From Microaerobacter geothermalis (lineage in GTDB: Bacteria; Bacillota; Bacilli; DSM-22679), in contig NZ_JAKIHL010000020.1 in the NCBI RefSeq assembly GCF_021608135.1, forward strand, positions 1 to 51,835: a stretch of DNA of 51,835 nt. Direction: 5' to 3'. The notes beneath the pieces were generated by a model. The model searched no databases and was not told the origin of the DNA. It saw only the letters and a program-made list of their open reading frames with translations. The position numbers and the translations under genes are program-made. Position 1 is the first letter of the stretch. Each line of letters starts with the position of its first letter. This document shows positions 9,669 to 21,040 of this stretch, piece by piece.

Positions 9669-10071
9669 CTCCCCCGATGATTTTTTTCTTCCTCTGTTTG
9701 TCTTTGGGAACCACACAAATGCCTTCTGCTTTACAGACTAAAACAGGCTGTTCCAGCACATCTGCTGCAGAAGACTCTCCTGGTATCCCATGGACCTGAA
9801 TCACCTTATATGCCTCAAACTCCATCCTTCTTGATGTAATTCCCACTTTCGTGATTCTTCCCTTGGCTTCTATGTAATCCCCTGCAAAAACCGGCGCCGT
9901 AAAATGAACATGTTCATAAGTGAGAAAAAGACCCTCATCCCCATCATGACGAATCAAAAGTTCTGTTGCCACATCTCCAAACAAAGATAACACCTTGGCT
10001 CCATCCACCAAATATCCTCCATAATGGGCATCTGCCTGTGACATCCTTAAACGTATCATCGCTTCTTCCAT
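9652..10071 (-). CDS. kal: 3-aminobutyryl-CoA ammonia-lyase
   Basis: A 139-residue hot-dog-fold enzyme that removes ammonia from L-3-aminobutyryl-CoA to give crotonyl-CoA, the step after Kce in lysine fermentation. It closely resembles Kal in [43 protein letters not shown] and [10 protein letters not shown]. The stop codon overlaps the start of kce, so the pair is translationally coupled. The C-terminal tail is rich in Lys and Arg. Crotonyl-CoA made here could be reduced by the acyl-CoA dehydrogenases of this window. Confidence 0.9.
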   Translation of the reverse strand: MEEAMIRLRMSQADAHYGGYLVDGAKVLSLFGDVATELLIRHDGDEGLFLTYEHVHFTAPVFAGDYIEAKGRITKVGITSRRMEFEAYKVIQVHGIPGESSAADVLEQPVLVCKAEGICVVPKDKQRKKKIIGGDESIG

Positions 10072-10091
10072 TCCTTTCCCCCCAATTTCCT

Positions 10092-10475
10092 TTACTCAAC
10101 CGAATGCTCTTCCGCTATAATTTGTTCCACTGTTTTCCTGAGTTCATCAATATCAAAGGGTTTGGTAAAATGGCTAATTGCGCCCAAATCAGTGGCTTCC
10201 CTTACCATTTCCAATTCCCCGTATGCTGTCATCATAATTACTTTTATGTGGGGATTGGTTTTCTTTATGCGTTTTAATATTTCCAATCCATCCATTCCGG
10301 GAATTTTCATATCCAATATCACTATGTGGGGCGAATGCTCGTGTACAATCTCCAACGCTTGTTTCCCATTGGATGCTTGAAAAGTTTCATATCCTTCCTT
10401 ACCAAACACCTCTGCTAGTAGGGCCCGAATACCAAACTGATCATCAACGATTAACAATCTGCCTCCTTTTTTCAT
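10092..10475 (-). CDS. spo0F: Sporulation response regulator Spo0F
   Basis: A 127-residue single-domain response regulator. It takes phosphate from sporulation sensor kinases and passes it to Spo0B in the phosphorelay to Spo0A. The phosphoacceptor is Asp55 ([12 protein letters not shown]), with acid-pocket Asp11 and Asp12, Thr83 (MMTAYG) and Lys105 (TKPF). No output domain, as expected. Upstream, GTAGGAATT (minus strand, 10594-10586) fits the -35 of a sigma-H promoter, but a convincing matching -10 was not found. kal follows 20 bp downstream, so kal and kce may share the spo0F transcript. Its presence indicates an endospore former. Confidence 0.96.
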   Translation of the reverse strand: MKKGGRLLIVDDQFGIRALLAEVFGKEGYETFQASNGKQALEIVHEHSPHIVILDMKIPGMDGLEILKRIKKTNPHIKVIMMTAYGELEMVREATDLGAISHFTKPFDIDELRKTVEQIIAEEHSVE

Positions 10476-10629
10476 ATGAACCCCCTTCGTTAAAAATGAA
10501 CATATTTTTTAAATTTATTTGCAATATTCGCCATTCCCAGTGGAAATCCTTTTTGTCCCCCTTTTCGTCTATAAGATTAGGAAAAAATTCCTACAGATTT
10601 CAAACATTCGTCACGTTTCCAGTTTGGAT

Positions 10630-10745
10630 CTATAGATGTGGAACTAAACATACATGACCCGCAGGGTCACAAATTGATATGAAAAGGTATTTTCATATCA
10701 ATTTGTGGCCCGAAGAGGCATGGGCGTTTAGTTCCGTTTATATAG
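10630..10745. repeat. Palindromic repeat, family I (copy 2)
   Basis: Ends ctatagatgtggaactaaac (10630-10649) and gtttagttccgtttatatag (10726-10745) are inverted repeats. Inside, attgatatgaaaa / ttttcatatcaat forms the central palindrome. It is the opposite-orientation relative of 7111-7221. The spo0F-pyrG gap (10476-10829) otherwise holds only the spo0F upstream region, a repeat fragment at 10751-10784 and the pyrG terminator. In B. subtilis I recall a gene, ywjG, at this place; none is seen here. Confidence 0.8.
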
Positions 10746-10750
10746 TTTAA

Positions 10751-10784
10751 AAGTGGAAGATAGATTCACACGTCCGCTTGTCGG
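10751..10784. repeat. Fragment of family II repeat
   Basis: The run gattcacacgtccgcttg matches the end of the family II elements at 35965-36252 and 46994-47210. It abuts family I copy 2 and looks like a truncated copy. Confidence 0.5.
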
Positions 10785-10796
10785 GCAAGATGTGAG

Positions 10797-10826
10797 AAAA
10801 AAGAAACACCGGATTTCTCCGGTGTT
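10797..10826 (-). terminator. Intrinsic terminator of pyrG
   Basis: On the minus strand AACACCGGA-gaaa-TCCGGTGTT is followed by TCTTTTTT, beginning just past the pyrG stop codon. The stem is perfect and GC-rich. Confidence 0.85.
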
Positions 10827-10829
10827 GAG

Positions 10830-12455
<1,626 letters not shown>

Positions 12456-12472
12456 CTATTCCTGATTGCGTC

Positions 12473-12561
12473 GAAAAAACAAAAAAACAAAAGCAGCACC
12501 TGTAATCATCAGGGGCACTTTTGTTATTATTATTTTCCAATCTTCACTTTATCTAAAGCCC
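12473..12561 (-). promoter_or_regulatory. pyrG leader: attenuator read by GGGC initiation
   Basis: The transcript should start at 12561 with GGGCTTT. Downstream lies a terminator hairpin (minus strand, about 12522-12489) whose upstream arm contains GCCCCT, followed by a long T-run (12488-12473). In B. subtilis pyrG, low CTP makes RNA polymerase add extra G residues at a GGGC start; the G-run pairs with the C-rich arm and prevents the terminator. The same parts are all visible here. The mechanism is established for B. subtilis pyrG and inferred for this gene. Confidence 0.75.
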
Positions 12562-12568
12562 AAACAGA

Positions 12569-12598
12569 ATTTTACCCTTAATTCGATAACGATGTCAA
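12569..12598 (-). promoter_or_regulatory. Promoter of pyrG
   Basis: Minus-strand -35 TTGACA (12598-12593), an 18-bp spacer, then -10 TAAAAT (12574-12569). Seven bases later comes GGGC (12561-12558), the start needed for CTP-dependent reiterative initiation. Confidence 0.7.
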
Positions 12599-12626
12599 GG
12601 GGACAAGTCCACTCTTTTCTTTGGTT

Positions 12627-13247
12627 TTAATCTTCTTCCCCTTCATCATCCAAATCCCTTAGATCATCTTCTGGAAATTCATCGTCAAATGAGGCCTCAC
12701 CATCCTCGATATCTTCATCCAGTCCAAACTCATCTTCTTCCACAAGATCTTCATCCAAGTCTACATCCAGTTCATCATCCACTAAATCTGTATCCAGATC
12801 ATCAGAATCATCCAAGTCATCTTCATCTAAATCCTCTTCATCCAAGTCATCCAATGATTCCTCATCTTCGTATACGTCAAATTCATCTTCCATAAGATCA
12901 TCCAGTTCATCTTCATAGTCTGCCTTCATTTTTGCTTTCTTGGCTTTTTTGCTTGGGGTATAAACAGGTTCATCAAATTGTTCAACAGGATACCAGGCCT
13001 TCAATCCCCATTTCCCTTCTCCTAAGGAGATGAACCGACCGTCTATATTAATTTCAGTATAAATTTGGGCAATCACTTGCTGCAGTCTTTCTTCTGAAAA
13101 TCCTTTAATTTTGCCAATTTCTTTCAATAGCTCTTGAAAATGAACAGGTTCATTTTTTTCTTTTAATAATTGATATGCTATTTCCACGATGGACATATTG
13201 TCTAACTGTTCTTTATCCATTTGATGCAGCGTACTCAAACCCGGCAC
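12627..13247 (-). CDS. rpoE: RNA polymerase delta subunit RpoE
   Basis: A protein of up to 206 residues. The N-terminal globular HARE-HTH domain (about 10-90, MSIVEIAYQLLKEKNEPVHFQELL) is followed by a basic patch (KKAKKAKMK) and a long, nearly uninterrupted Asp/Glu tail (about 110-206). Delta associates with RNA polymerase in Bacilli, displaces nucleic acid from the enzyme and sharpens promoter selectivity. Start is uncertain: GTG at 13247 is only 2 bases from AAGGG, TTG at 13238 is better spaced, and ATG at 13220 gives the N-terminus closest to B. subtilis. It lies upstream of pyrG, as in B. subtilis. Confidence 0.93.
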   Translation of the reverse strand: MPGLSTLHQMDKEQLDNMSIVEIAYQLLKEKNEPVHFQELLKEIGKIKGFSEERLQQVIAQIYTEINIDGRFISLGEGKWGLKAWYPVEQFDEPVYTPSKKAKKAKMKADYEDELDDLMEDEFDVYEDEESLDDLDEEDLDEDDLDDSDDLDTDLVDDELDVDLDEDLVEEDEFGLDEDIEDGEASFDDEFPEDDLRDLDDEGEED

Positions 13248-13334
13248 ATCCCTTCTATATCTATAGTTATCTTAGCTTATTTTATACAAAAAAATGAAGA
13301 AGTCAAATTGTAAAGGTGAATTCGGGGCGTTCAT

Positions 13335-13377
13335 TAAAAATGATGCATTAGGCAGTTACAGTTTAGCCTAATGCATC
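13335..13377 (-). terminator. Intrinsic terminator downstream of icmF
   Basis: A perfect 12-bp stem, GATGCATTAGGC / GCCTAATGCATC (13342-13377), followed on the minus strand by ATTTTTAA. It ends the acyl-CoA/icmF unit before rpoE. Confidence 0.8.
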
Positions 13378-13433
13378 AGAACATAAACAGATCAGTGACT
13401 AATTGCAATGAAGATGAAACTCCTTTGGTTATC

Positions 13434-16400
13434 CTACATGTTTCTGCGGTATTGTCCTCCAACCTCATACAAAGCCTTTGTAATTTGGCCAAGGCTAGCT
13501 ACCTTCACCGTTTCCATCAGTTCCGCAAATATATTATCTCCTTTTCTGGCTATCTCCTGCAATCTCTTCAAGGCGGCGGGAGCTTTATCTTTATTTCTGT
13601 TCTGGAATTCTTTTAAGTTCTTAATCTGTTGTTCCTTTTCTTCCTGTGTGGCTCTAGCCAGTTCAATTTCCAGCTCTTCCGATTGATTGGGATTGATAAA
13701 GGTATTCACCCCAATGATGGGAAGTTCTCCGCTGTGCTTCTTCATTTCATACAGCATGGATTCCTCCTGGATTTTACTCCGTTGATACTGGGTCTCCATA
13801 GCTCCCAAGACTCCACCGCGATCGCTGATCCTTTCAAATTCTCGCAGTACGGCTTCTTCAACCAAGTCGGTCAATTCTTCAATGATAAATGATCCCTGGT
13901 TTGGATTTTCATTTTTTGCCAAACCCAATTCTTTGGTAATAATCATCTGAATCGCCATGGCCCTGCGTACGGAATTCTCCGTAGGAGTGGTAATCGCTTC
14001 ATCAAAGGCATTGGTATGAAGGGAGTTACAGTTATCATAAATGGCCAGCAAAGCCTGCAAGGTGGTGCGGATATCATTAAAATCCATTTCTTGGGCATGC
14101 AGGGAGCGTCCGGAGGTTTGTATATGGTATTTTAATTTCTGGCTCCTCTCGTTCCCCTTGTATTTATATTTCATCACGGTGGACCAAATGCGGCGGGCAA
14201 CCCGGCCAATGACAGTGTATTCAGGGTCCATGCCGTTGCTAAAGAAGAATGACAAATTGGGGGCGAAATCATCAATTTTCATTCCCCGGCTTAAGTAGTA
14301 TTCCACATAGGTAAATCCGTTGGCCAGGGTAAAGGCCAGTTGGGTGATGGGATTGGCCCCCGCTTCAGCAATATGGTATCCGCTGATGCTGACAGAATAA
14401 TAATTTCTAACTTTTTTATCAATAAAATACTGCTGAATATCCCCCATCATTTTTAAGGCAAATTCTGTGGAGAAGATACATGTGTTTTGTCCCTGGTCTT
14501 CCTTTAAAATATCGGCCTGAACCGTTCCCCGCACCTGCTGGAGGGTGCAATCAGCTATTTCCTTCCTCTCTTCTTCGTTTGGCTCCCGGCCATTTTCCTG
14601 AATAAACTTTTCGATCTGCTGATCAATGGCCGTATTGAAGTACATGGCCAAAATAATGGGGGCTGGCCCATTGATGGTCATGGATACACTGGTATTGGGG
14701 GAGCACAAATCAAACCCGGCATATAATTTCTTCATATCATCCAGGGTACAGATGCTAACCCCACTGTTCCCTACTTTTCCGTAAATGTCAGGGCGATAAT
14801 CGGGGTCTTCTCCATAAAGGGTGACACTGTCAAAGGCTGTGGAAAGCCTCTTGGCGGTATCATTTTTTGATAAATAATGAAATCTTCGATTCGTTCTCTC
14901 CGGTGTTCCTTCTCCGGCAAATTGACGTTTCGGGTCCTCTTCCTGACGTTTAAAAGGAAATACACCGGCTGTGAAGGGAAACTTCCCAGGAACGTTTTCT
15001 GTCATGGACCAGCGGAGAATTTCTCCCCAATCCTCAAATTTAGGCATAGCCACCTTGGGAATTTTTAGTCCAGACAATGACTCGGTATATAACGGTGTCA
15101 CAATCTCTTTATCCCTTACTTTTGTTACCAATTGATCCTGCTGGTAGGATTCCTTCAATGTTTTCCAATTCTTAAGGATTTGTTTACATTCTGGGTGAAG
15201 CTGACCTTCAACATGCTCTATCTGCTGATCAATGGCCTTTAATAGCTCCTTAGACAACTCATCTTCCTTTACGGAAAAGGTTTCTCTAACCCCTTTCAAC
15301 TGATACAGTTTGCGGGCAAGAGCCACTTGTTCATCAGTAAATCTTTTATAGTCCCTGACTGTCTGAACAATCTCCCTTAAATAATGGGTCTTCTCAGGGG
15401 GAATCACATAGGATTTCCTTGATTGTCCCCCAAGCGAAAATTCATCCACCTGCCAATCAACTTGTACCGTCTCTGAAATTTTCTTCATAAGGGCAACAAA
15501 AAGGCGATTGGTTCCCGCGTCATTAAATTGGCTGGCGATGGTTCCAAATACAGGAAGTTCTTCATCCGGAACGTCAAACCAATTGCGGCTTCTTTTCAAC
15601 TGCTTTCGAACATCCCTTAGTGCGTCTTCGGAACCCTTTCTTTCAAACTTATTAATCACGATGATATCGGCGAAATCGATCATATCTATTTTTTCCAATT
15701 GAGTGGCTGCCCCAAATTCGCTTGTCATGACATACATGGAGAGGTCTACCACATTCACGATTTCCGCATCTCCCTGACCAATTCCACTGGTTTCCACAAT
15801 AATCAAGTCGTACCCCGCTGCCTTTACCACATCTATGGCCTCTTGAATGGCCTTGCTTAATTCGGTACGGGATTGTCTGGTGGCCAGACTTCTCATGTAA
15901 ACCCTTGGCGTGTTGATGGAATTCATCCGGATTCGGTCTCCTAACAAAGCTCCTCCGGTTTTTTGCTTGGAGGGGTCTACAGAGAGAATGGCTACTGTTT
16001 TTTCAGGAAAATGGTATAAAAACCGCCTTACCAGTTCATCGGTTAGTGAGCTTTTTCCCGCTCCCCCCGTACCGGTAATCCCCAGCACAGGAGAGCGTCG
16101 GCTTATATCTTTGAGTCTTGAAAAAAGGTGAGTAAATTTTTTCTCCTTCTGTTCGGAGTCCCACTCCGCAAGGGTAATCAATTTGGCGATAGCTAGGTGA
16201 TTTTTTTCCTTTAATCCTTCAACTTCTTTTTCCACCTGCCGTATGGTCGGGAAATCTGTTTCTCTTAACATGAGATTAATCATGCCCTGAAGTCCCATGC
16301 GGCGACCATCTTCCGGCGAGAAGATCTTGGATATTCCATACTCCTCCAGCTCTTTGATTTCTGCCGGAATGATCACTCCACCGCCTCCGCCAAATACTTT

Positions 16401-16682
16401 AATATGGCCCGCTCCCTTTTCCTGAAGAAGGTCATATATATACTTGAAATATTCTACATGGCCCCCCTGATAGCAGCTGACTGCAATGCCCTGGGCGTCT
16501 TCCTGGATGGCTGCAGTCACCACTTCCTCCGCAGAACGATTATGGCCGAGATGAATCACCTCTGCTCCCGATGCCTGTAATATTCGTCTCATGATGTTAA
16601 TGGTAGCATCGTGTCCGTCAAAGAGACTAGCTGCGGTGACAAACCGTATATTATGCTTTGGTCGATAACTTTCTGTTTCCAT
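13434..16682 (-). CDS. icmF: Fused isobutyryl-CoA mutase IcmF
   Basis: A 1082-residue coenzyme B12 enzyme that interconverts isobutyryl-CoA and n-butyryl-CoA (some relatives also pivalyl/isovaleryl-CoA). Domain order is typical of IcmF. First is a B12-binding Rossmann domain (about 10-140) with the cobalt-ligand His24 in DGHDATIN. Next is a MeaB-like G-protein chaperone domain with P-loop GTGGAGKS (about 204-211) and NKFE. A large acyl-CoA mutase TIM-barrel domain follows (about 560-1082), containing [22 protein letters not shown] precedes the ATG. It is the last gene of the acyl-CoA region. It could feed valine- or lysine-derived C4 acyl-CoA either way. Confidence 0.95.
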   Translation of the reverse strand: METESYRPKHNIRFVTAASLFDGHDATINIMRRILQASGAEVIHLGHNRSAEEVVTAAIQEDAQGIAVSCYQGGHVEYFKYIYDLLQEKGAGHIKVFGGGGGVIIPAEIKELEEYGISKIFSPEDGRRMGLQGMINLMLRETDFPTIRQVEKEVEGLKEKNHLAIAKLITLAEWDSEQKEKKFTHLFSRLKDISRRSPVLGITGTGGAGKSSLTDELVRRFLYHFPEKTVAILSVDPSKQKTGGALLGDRIRMNSINTPRVYMRSLATRQSRTELSKAIQEAIDVVKAAGYDLIIVETSGIGQGDAEIVNVVDLSMYVMTSEFGAATQLEKIDMIDFADIIVINKFERKGSEDALRDVRKQLKRSRNWFDVPDEELPVFGTIASQFNDAGTNRLFVALMKKISETVQVDWQVDEFSLGGQSRKSYVIPPEKTHYLREIVQTVRDYKRFTDEQVALARKLYQLKGVRETFSVKEDELSKELLKAIDQQIEHVEGQLHPECKQILKNWKTLKESYQQDQLVTKVRDKEIVTPLYTESLSGLKIPKVAMPKFEDWGEILRWSMTENVPGKFPFTAGVFPFKRQEEDPKRQFAGEGTPERTNRRFHYLSKNDTAKRLSTAFDSVTLYGEDPDYRPDIYGKVGNSGVSICTLDDMKKLYAGFDLCSPNTSVSMTINGPAPIILAMYFNTAIDQQIEKFIQENGREPNEEERKEIADCTLQQVRGTVQADILKEDQGQNTCIFSTEFALKMMGDIQQYFIDKKVRNYYSVSISGYHIAEAGANPITQLAFTLANGFTYVEYYLSRGMKIDDFAPNLSFFFSNGMDPEYTVIGRVARRIWSTVMKYKYKGNERSQKLKYHIQTSGRSLHAQEMDFNDIRTTLQALLAIYDNCNSLHTNAFDEAITTPTENSVRRAMAIQMIITKELGLAKNENPNQGSFIIEELTDLVEEAVLREFERISDRGGVLGAMETQYQRSKIQEESMLYEMKKHSGELPIIGVNTFINPNQSEELEIELARATQEEKEQQIKNLKEFQNRNKDKAPAALKRLQEIARKGDNIFAELMETVKVASLGQITKALYEVGGQYRRNM

Positions 16683-16786
16683 TTGATATCCTCCTTTCTC
16701 CTCTCCATTACTCTAACTTTCTACTTTTGCCTGACGGCTAACCGCCATTGACACTTTATATATGCGTTCAATCTCTCCATCCATAT

Positions 16787-16853
16787 CTGTAGGGTTGGAA
16801 CTAAACATCCATAATATTCTCTAATTTGTTTTCTCTATCTGGAAGCGGAACTA
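16787..16853. repeat. Degenerate family I repeat ends
   Basis: Two fragments in the same orientation, ggaactaaacatccat (16797-16812) and ctatctggaagcggaacta (about 16835-16853), match the ends of the family I elements at 7111 and 10630. The gap between tetR and icmF holds nothing else recognisable. Confidence 0.45.
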
Positions 16854-16881
16854 GGATTTTGCTCGAGCAGCGAGTTGAGTT

Positions 16882-17514
16882 CTAATCTATTTTAGCTTGC
16901 AGTTCTTTTAATAAAAGGGAGGTTTGTCTTTCTGTAAATTCCTCCAAAGTGTAATGCTTTCTTAAAGCCCAGCGGCGGAATGTCCACATCTCAGCAAGAA
17001 CCATGATGTTTTCAGCCATCAGTTTCACCAGATTTTCCTCCAAGGTAATGGTTCCATCCTCAATTCCCTTACGTATGATCTCCTCAAAGTGTTTGGCAAT
17101 CTCCTCTTCCCTTCCCAGAACATATCCCATTGTTTCGTTTGGAAGAGATTTAGCTTCCTGATAGATTAACAGTACATCATCCTGCATTTCATCCATAACT
17201 TGGATTAATCCCTTGATGGCTGATTTTAAGGTTTCCGCTCCCGTGTGGGAATAATTAATGGCTTCCCGCAAACGCTCCTCCACTTCCTTATGGATGGCTT
17301 CACATACCAGGTATAAAACATCTTCTTTCGTTTCAATATATTCATAAAGGGTGCCAATGCTAAATCCCGCGGCTTTAGCGATCTCCCTTGTGGTGGTTTT
17401 GTGAAATCCCTTTTCTGCAAAAAGCCGAACGGCAGCCCTTATCATTTGATTCCTTCTTTTCTCTACCAAATATGGGTCCTTTACCAGCGAAGGTACAGCT
17501 CTTTTTTTATTCAT
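16882..17514 (-). CDS. TetR-family transcriptional regulator
   Basis: A 210-residue repressor with a TetR helix-turn-helix at about residues 22-68 (IRAAVRLFAEKGFHKTTTREIAKAAGFSIGTLYEYIETKEDVL). The C-terminal part is the all-helical ligand-binding domain. Because meaB (8-bp overlap upstream), acyl-CoA dehydrogenases and icmF are on the same strand, it probably senses an acyl-CoA and controls this cluster, as FadR-type TetR proteins do in Bacillus. This is inference from context. Its start has a strong GGGAGGG site. Confidence 0.9.
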   Translation of the reverse strand: MNKKRAVPSLVKDPYLVEKRRNQMIRAAVRLFAEKGFHKTTTREIAKAAGFSIGTLYEYIETKEDVLYLVCEAIHKEVEERLREAINYSHTGAETLKSAIKGLIQVMDEMQDDVLLIYQEAKSLPNETMGYVLGREEEIAKHFEEIIRKGIEDGTITLEENLVKLMAENIMVLAEMWTFRRWALRKHYTLEEFTERQTSLLLKELQAKID

Positions 17515-18478
17515 TTTTCCCTCCCTCTCTAGAAATGAAAATCTCTTTTAATAGATATTGGGCAGCGGAGTAGGGGTCCTCGTCCCTATTGCTTACCCTG
17601 GTCAAAAGATGATCATATTGTCCAGTTTTTAATAGATCGTTAACTAATTTTTCCAGACGGTAGTGGATGATTTCTAATACTTCTGAGCGGAGATGGGATT
17701 TCCTCCTTCTGGCCCATTCTCCTGTTTCCTTCAGAAATTTCTGATGAAGGGCAAAAGACGCCCATAATTGATCAATTCCCTCTGAACGGATAGAAACTGT
17801 TTTTATAACAGGCGGTCTCCATGGTGCATCGTGTTTGACAACATCAAGCATTCCTTCCACTTGGGCTTTCAGCTTGTCTGCCCCTTCTAAATCGCCTTTA
17901 TTTATAACAAACAGATCGGCAATTTCCATGATACCCGCTTTAAAGGCCTGTACCTGATCCCCTGCACCCGGGGTTAGCACTACGGCTGTGGTATCGGCGA
18001 TGTTCATCACATCCAATTCTGATTGCCCTACTCCAACGGTTTCAATGATAATCACATCTTTTCCTGCGGCATCCAGAACCCGAACGGCTTCTTTTGTTGT
18101 TCTGGACAGTCCGCCAAGACTGCCACGAGTTCCCATGCTTCGTATAAACACTTCTGGATCGACGGCATGGGTTTGCATTCTTACCCGATCCCCCAGAAGG
18201 GCTCCTCCCGTAAAGGGGCTGGTTGGATCCACCGCAATGATTCCCACTGTGTAGCCCAATTGTCGGAGGTGGGATACCAACTGGTCAACCAGGGAGCTTT
18301 TCCCCGCTCCCGGTGAACCGGTTATCCCCAATAAATATGCATTTCCGGTATGGGGATACAGGGCTTTTAATAGTTCAGCTTTTTCGTTGTGATCATTCTC
18401 TATATAGGTGATGGCACGAGCCATAGCCCGTGCTTCTCCCTTCACCACCTGCTCTGCCAACGGATGCAATGGTTTCAC
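17507..18478 (-). CDS. meaB: MeaB/ArgK-type G protein (mutase chaperone)
   Basis: A 323-residue P-loop GTPase that loads and protects adenosylcobalamin in acyl-CoA mutases. P-loop GSPGAGKSS (54-62), switch [28 protein letters not shown] and NKGD are all present. The start is a GTG 4 bp after the acyl-CoA dehydrogenase stop with a weak ribosome-binding site, so translation is probably coupled. Odd point: the nearby IcmF already has its own fused MeaB-like domain, so this protein may serve a separate methylmalonyl-CoA mutase outside the window. Confidence 0.93.
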   Translation of the reverse strand: MKPLHPLAEQVVKGEARAMARAITYIENDHNEKAELLKALYPHTGNAYLLGITGSPGAGKSSLVDQLVSHLRQLGYTVGIIAVDPTSPFTGGALLGDRVRMQTHAVDPEVFIRSMGTRGSLGGLSRTTKEAVRVLDAAGKDVIIIETVGVGQSELDVMNIADTTAVVLTPGAGDQVQAFKAGIMEIADLFVINKGDLEGADKLKAQVEGMLDVVKHDAPWRPPVIKTVSIRSEGIDQLWASFALHQKFLKETGEWARRRKSHLRSEVLEIIHYRLEKLVNDLLKTGQYDHLLTRVSNRDEDPYSAAQYLLKEIFISREGGKNE

Positions 18479-18482
18479 CTAC

Positions 18483-19625
18483 TTATTCTTTGATTAAATA
18501 GTTGGAGATAACTAGTCTTTGAATCTCGTTGGTTCCCTCATAGATTTGAGTAATTTTCGCATCCCTCATCATCCGTTCAACGGGATATTCTCTGGTATAT
18601 CCATATCCTCCAAAAATCTGAACCGCCTCGGTGGTGACTTCCATGGCCATATCCCCAGCAAACAACTTTGCCATGGCTGAGGCTTTTCCATAAGGAAGGC
18701 CTTGATCTTCCAGCCAAGCTGCCTGATATACCAATAACCGTGCCGCTTCTATTTTGGTCGCCATATCCGCAAGCTTAAATTGAATCGCCTGCTGGCTGGC
18801 TATTGGTTTTCCAAATTGCTTTCTCTCTTTTGCATAGGCTAGTGCCTGTTCGAAGGCCCCTTGGGCAATTCCTAAAGCTTGGGCGGCGATTCCGTTTCTT
18901 CCGCCATCAAGGGTCATCATGGCAATTTTGAAACCTTCACCTTCTTCACCCAATCGGTTTTCCTTGGGGATCCGGCAGTTGTCAAAAATAATTTCCAGGG
19001 TTGGGGATGAACGGATACCCAATTTTTTCTCCTTCTTACCCATGGAGAATCCAGGGGTTCCTTTTTCAACGATAAAGGCACTGATTCCTTTATGCTTTTT
19101 CTCCGGATCAGTCACAGCAAATACTACATAAATCTCGGCTTCTCCTGCATTGGTAATAAAGATTTTGCTGCCGTTTAACACATATTCGTCTCCATTCAGT
19201 GTTGCGGTTGTCTTCATTCCGGCGGAATCAGAACCTGACCCGGGTTCCGTTAACCCATAAGCTCCGATTTTGGTTCCTTCAGCCAAAGGTTTTAGGAATT
19301 TTTGTTTTTGCTCTTCAGAGCCAAATTTATAAATGGGCCAGGATGCTAAAGATACGTGGGCTGACAATGTTACTCCAGTGGAGGCACATACCCGGGAAAG
19401 CTCCTCGACGGCAATGACATAGCTGAGGTAATCGGCTCCGACGCCACCGTATTCTTCCGGCCATGGAATTCCGCTAAGGCCCAGTTCTGCCATCTTCTCG
19501 AAGATGCTGCGGTCAAAGCGCTCTTCCTCATCCCTTTCTGCTGCAGTAGGTGCCACTTCATTTTCGGCAAAATCGCGGACCATTTTTTTCATCATTTCAT
19601 GCTCTTCTGATAATTTAAAATTCAT
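18483..19625 (-). CDS. Acyl-CoA dehydrogenase (short-chain type) 1
   Basis: A 380-residue FAD flavoenzyme that oxidises acyl-CoA to trans-2-enoyl-CoA and passes electrons to ETF. It has the family signature [20 protein letters not shown]-binding [20 protein letters not shown] and the catalytic base Glu363 in [10 protein letters not shown], the position found in short-chain and butyryl-CoA dehydrogenases. GGAGGAG precedes ATG. Exact chain-length specificity cannot be read from the sequence. It is followed by meaB with a 4-bp gap and preceded by a paralogue of the same length. Confidence 0.93.
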   Translation of the reverse strand: MNFKLSEEHEMMKKMVRDFAENEVAPTAAERDEEERFDRSIFEKMAELGLSGIPWPEEYGGVGADYLSYVIAVEELSRVCASTGVTLSAHVSLASWPIYKFGSEEQKQKFLKPLAEGTKIGAYGLTEPGSGSDSAGMKTTATLNGDEYVLNGSKIFITNAGEAEIYVVFAVTDPEKKHKGISAFIVEKGTPGFSMGKKEKKLGIRSSPTLEIIFDNCRIPKENRLGEEGEGFKIAMMTLDGGRNGIAAQALGIAQGAFEQALAYAKERKQFGKPIASQQAIQFKLADMATKIEAARLLVYQAAWLEDQGLPYGKASAMAKLFAGDMAMEVTTEAVQIFGGYGYTREYPVERMMRDAKITQIYEGTNEIQRLVISNYLIKE

Positions 19626-19747
19626 TATCCCACTCCTCCTGAAATTAATTTACCTTCATTCCAATATTATTGTATATCGGTCTATTGTAGTGAAAGATGA
19701 AGACTGAGCGTTCAATCGGCAATCAGCCATAAAAAATAGGTTCTTTC

Positions 19748-20890
19748 TTAATCATTTAGCAGTTCCTTGGCAATCACAATCCTTTGAATTTCGTTGGTTC
19801 CTTCATAGATTTGCGTGACTTTTGCATCCCGAAACAGACGTTCTACAGGATATTCCTTCGTATATCCATACCCTCCGAATACCTGAATAGCTTCCGTGGT
19901 GACCATCATCGCCGTATCGCTGGCAAATTTTTTGGCCATTGAGGCTTCTTTCCCACAAAGTTGACCATCATTTTTCAAATTGGCGGCTCGGTAAACCAAA
20001 AGCTTGGCTGCTTCTACTTGGGTAGCCATATTGGCAAGCTTAAAGGAAACCCCTTGTTGTGAAGCAATGGCTTTACCAAATTGTACTCGTTCTTTGGCAT
20101 ATTGAACAGAATATGTTAAGGCAGCTTCTGCAATCCCCAAAGCCTGGGCAGCAATACCGATTCTCCCCACATTTAAATTGGCCATGGCAATTTTATAGCC
20201 CTCCCCCTCTTCTCCCAACCGATTTTCCGCCGGAACTTCCGCATGGTCAAAAATCAGCTCCGTTGTCTTGGAACCATGAAGTCCCATTTTCTTCTCATTT
20301 TTCCCAATCGTAAATCCCGGCGTATCTTTTTCTACGATAAAGGCGGTAATTCCCTGATGCCCCTTGGAGGGGTCGGTGACAGCAAAGGTAACATAAGTAT
20401 CTGCTTCCCCTCCGTTGGTAATAAAAATTTTGTTTCCGTTCAGAATATATTTATCCCCTTCCCTGACGGCTTGGGTTCTTATATTGCCGGCATCAGACCC
20501 GGCTCCTGGTTCCGTTAAAGCAAACGCCCCTAGATATTCACCCCTGGCTAATTTGGTTACGTATTTTTTCTTTTGTTTCTCTGTTCCAAAGTACAGTATG
20601 GGATTTGTTCCTACCGAGGTATGGACGGAAAGAATTACTCCAACGGTAGCACTAATTTTGGAAATTTCATGGATTGCTATAATATATGAGGTAAAATCTG
20701 CGTCCGCCCCTCCCCACTCCTCAGGGATGGGGATTCCCATTAATCCATATTCTCCCATCTTCTTTATCACTTCTCTTGGGAAACGGTCTTCCTTCTCCAT
20801 TTGAGGGATGATGGGAGCAATCTCACTTTCAGCGAAGTCCCGAACCATCTTTCTCATCATCTCTTGTTCTTCTGTAAAGTGGAGATTCAC
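19748..20890 (-). CDS. Acyl-CoA dehydrogenase (short-chain type) 2
   Basis: A second 380-residue acyl-CoA dehydrogenase, clearly paralogous to the gene at 18483-19625. It has [36 protein letters not shown] and catalytic Glu363 in [10 protein letters not shown]. It starts at GTG with GGGAGGA 8 bases upstream. Two copies side by side suggest different acyl substrates, for example butyryl-CoA and a branched acyl-CoA, but this is inference. In the lysine route it could act as butyryl-CoA dehydrogenase on crotonyl-CoA. No etfAB genes lie in this window. Confidence 0.93.
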   Translation of the reverse strand: MNLHFTEEQEMMRKMVRDFAESEIAPIIPQMEKEDRFPREVIKKMGEYGLMGIPIPEEWGGADADFTSYIIAIHEISKISATVGVILSVHTSVGTNPILYFGTEKQKKKYVTKLARGEYLGAFALTEPGAGSDAGNIRTQAVREGDKYILNGNKIFITNGGEADTYVTFAVTDPSKGHQGITAFIVEKDTPGFTIGKNEKKMGLHGSKTTELIFDHAEVPAENRLGEEGEGYKIAMANLNVGRIGIAAQALGIAEAALTYSVQYAKERVQFGKAIASQQGVSFKLANMATQVEAAKLLVYRAANLKNDGQLCGKEASMAKKFASDTAMMVTTEAIQVFGGYGYTKEYPVERLFRDAKVTQIYEGTNEIQRIVIAKELLND

Positions 20891-20995
20891 GATGATATTC
20901 CTCCCAGTTCGTAAAATCTATCCTTTTCTATTTTCTTAGACTCCAATTTCTTAGACTCGAAGTTTCTCGTCCATTTTCCATCTTCGTTCTAATAA

Positions 20996-21040
20996 GCGGA
21001 ACGAAAGATTTGCACGTACATTCAGTTGAGTTCGCCTCTA
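20996..21040. repeat. Family II repeat fragment at the hbd 3' end
   Basis: agcggaacgaaagatttgca resembles the ggaattaaagatttacacg end of family II elements, followed by a gagttcg block. It runs up to the hbd stop codon. Confidence 0.35.

Noticed and set aside
12689-12895. His/Pro-rich plus-strand open frame opposite rpoE
   Set aside because: It is a by-product of the Asp/Glu-rich coding repeat of rpoE on the other strand.
13434-16682. IcmF B12 motif reads DGHDAT rather than the textbook DxHxxG
   Set aside because: The His ligand is present and, from memory, IcmF proteins commonly vary at the last position, so it is not evidence of an inactive enzyme.
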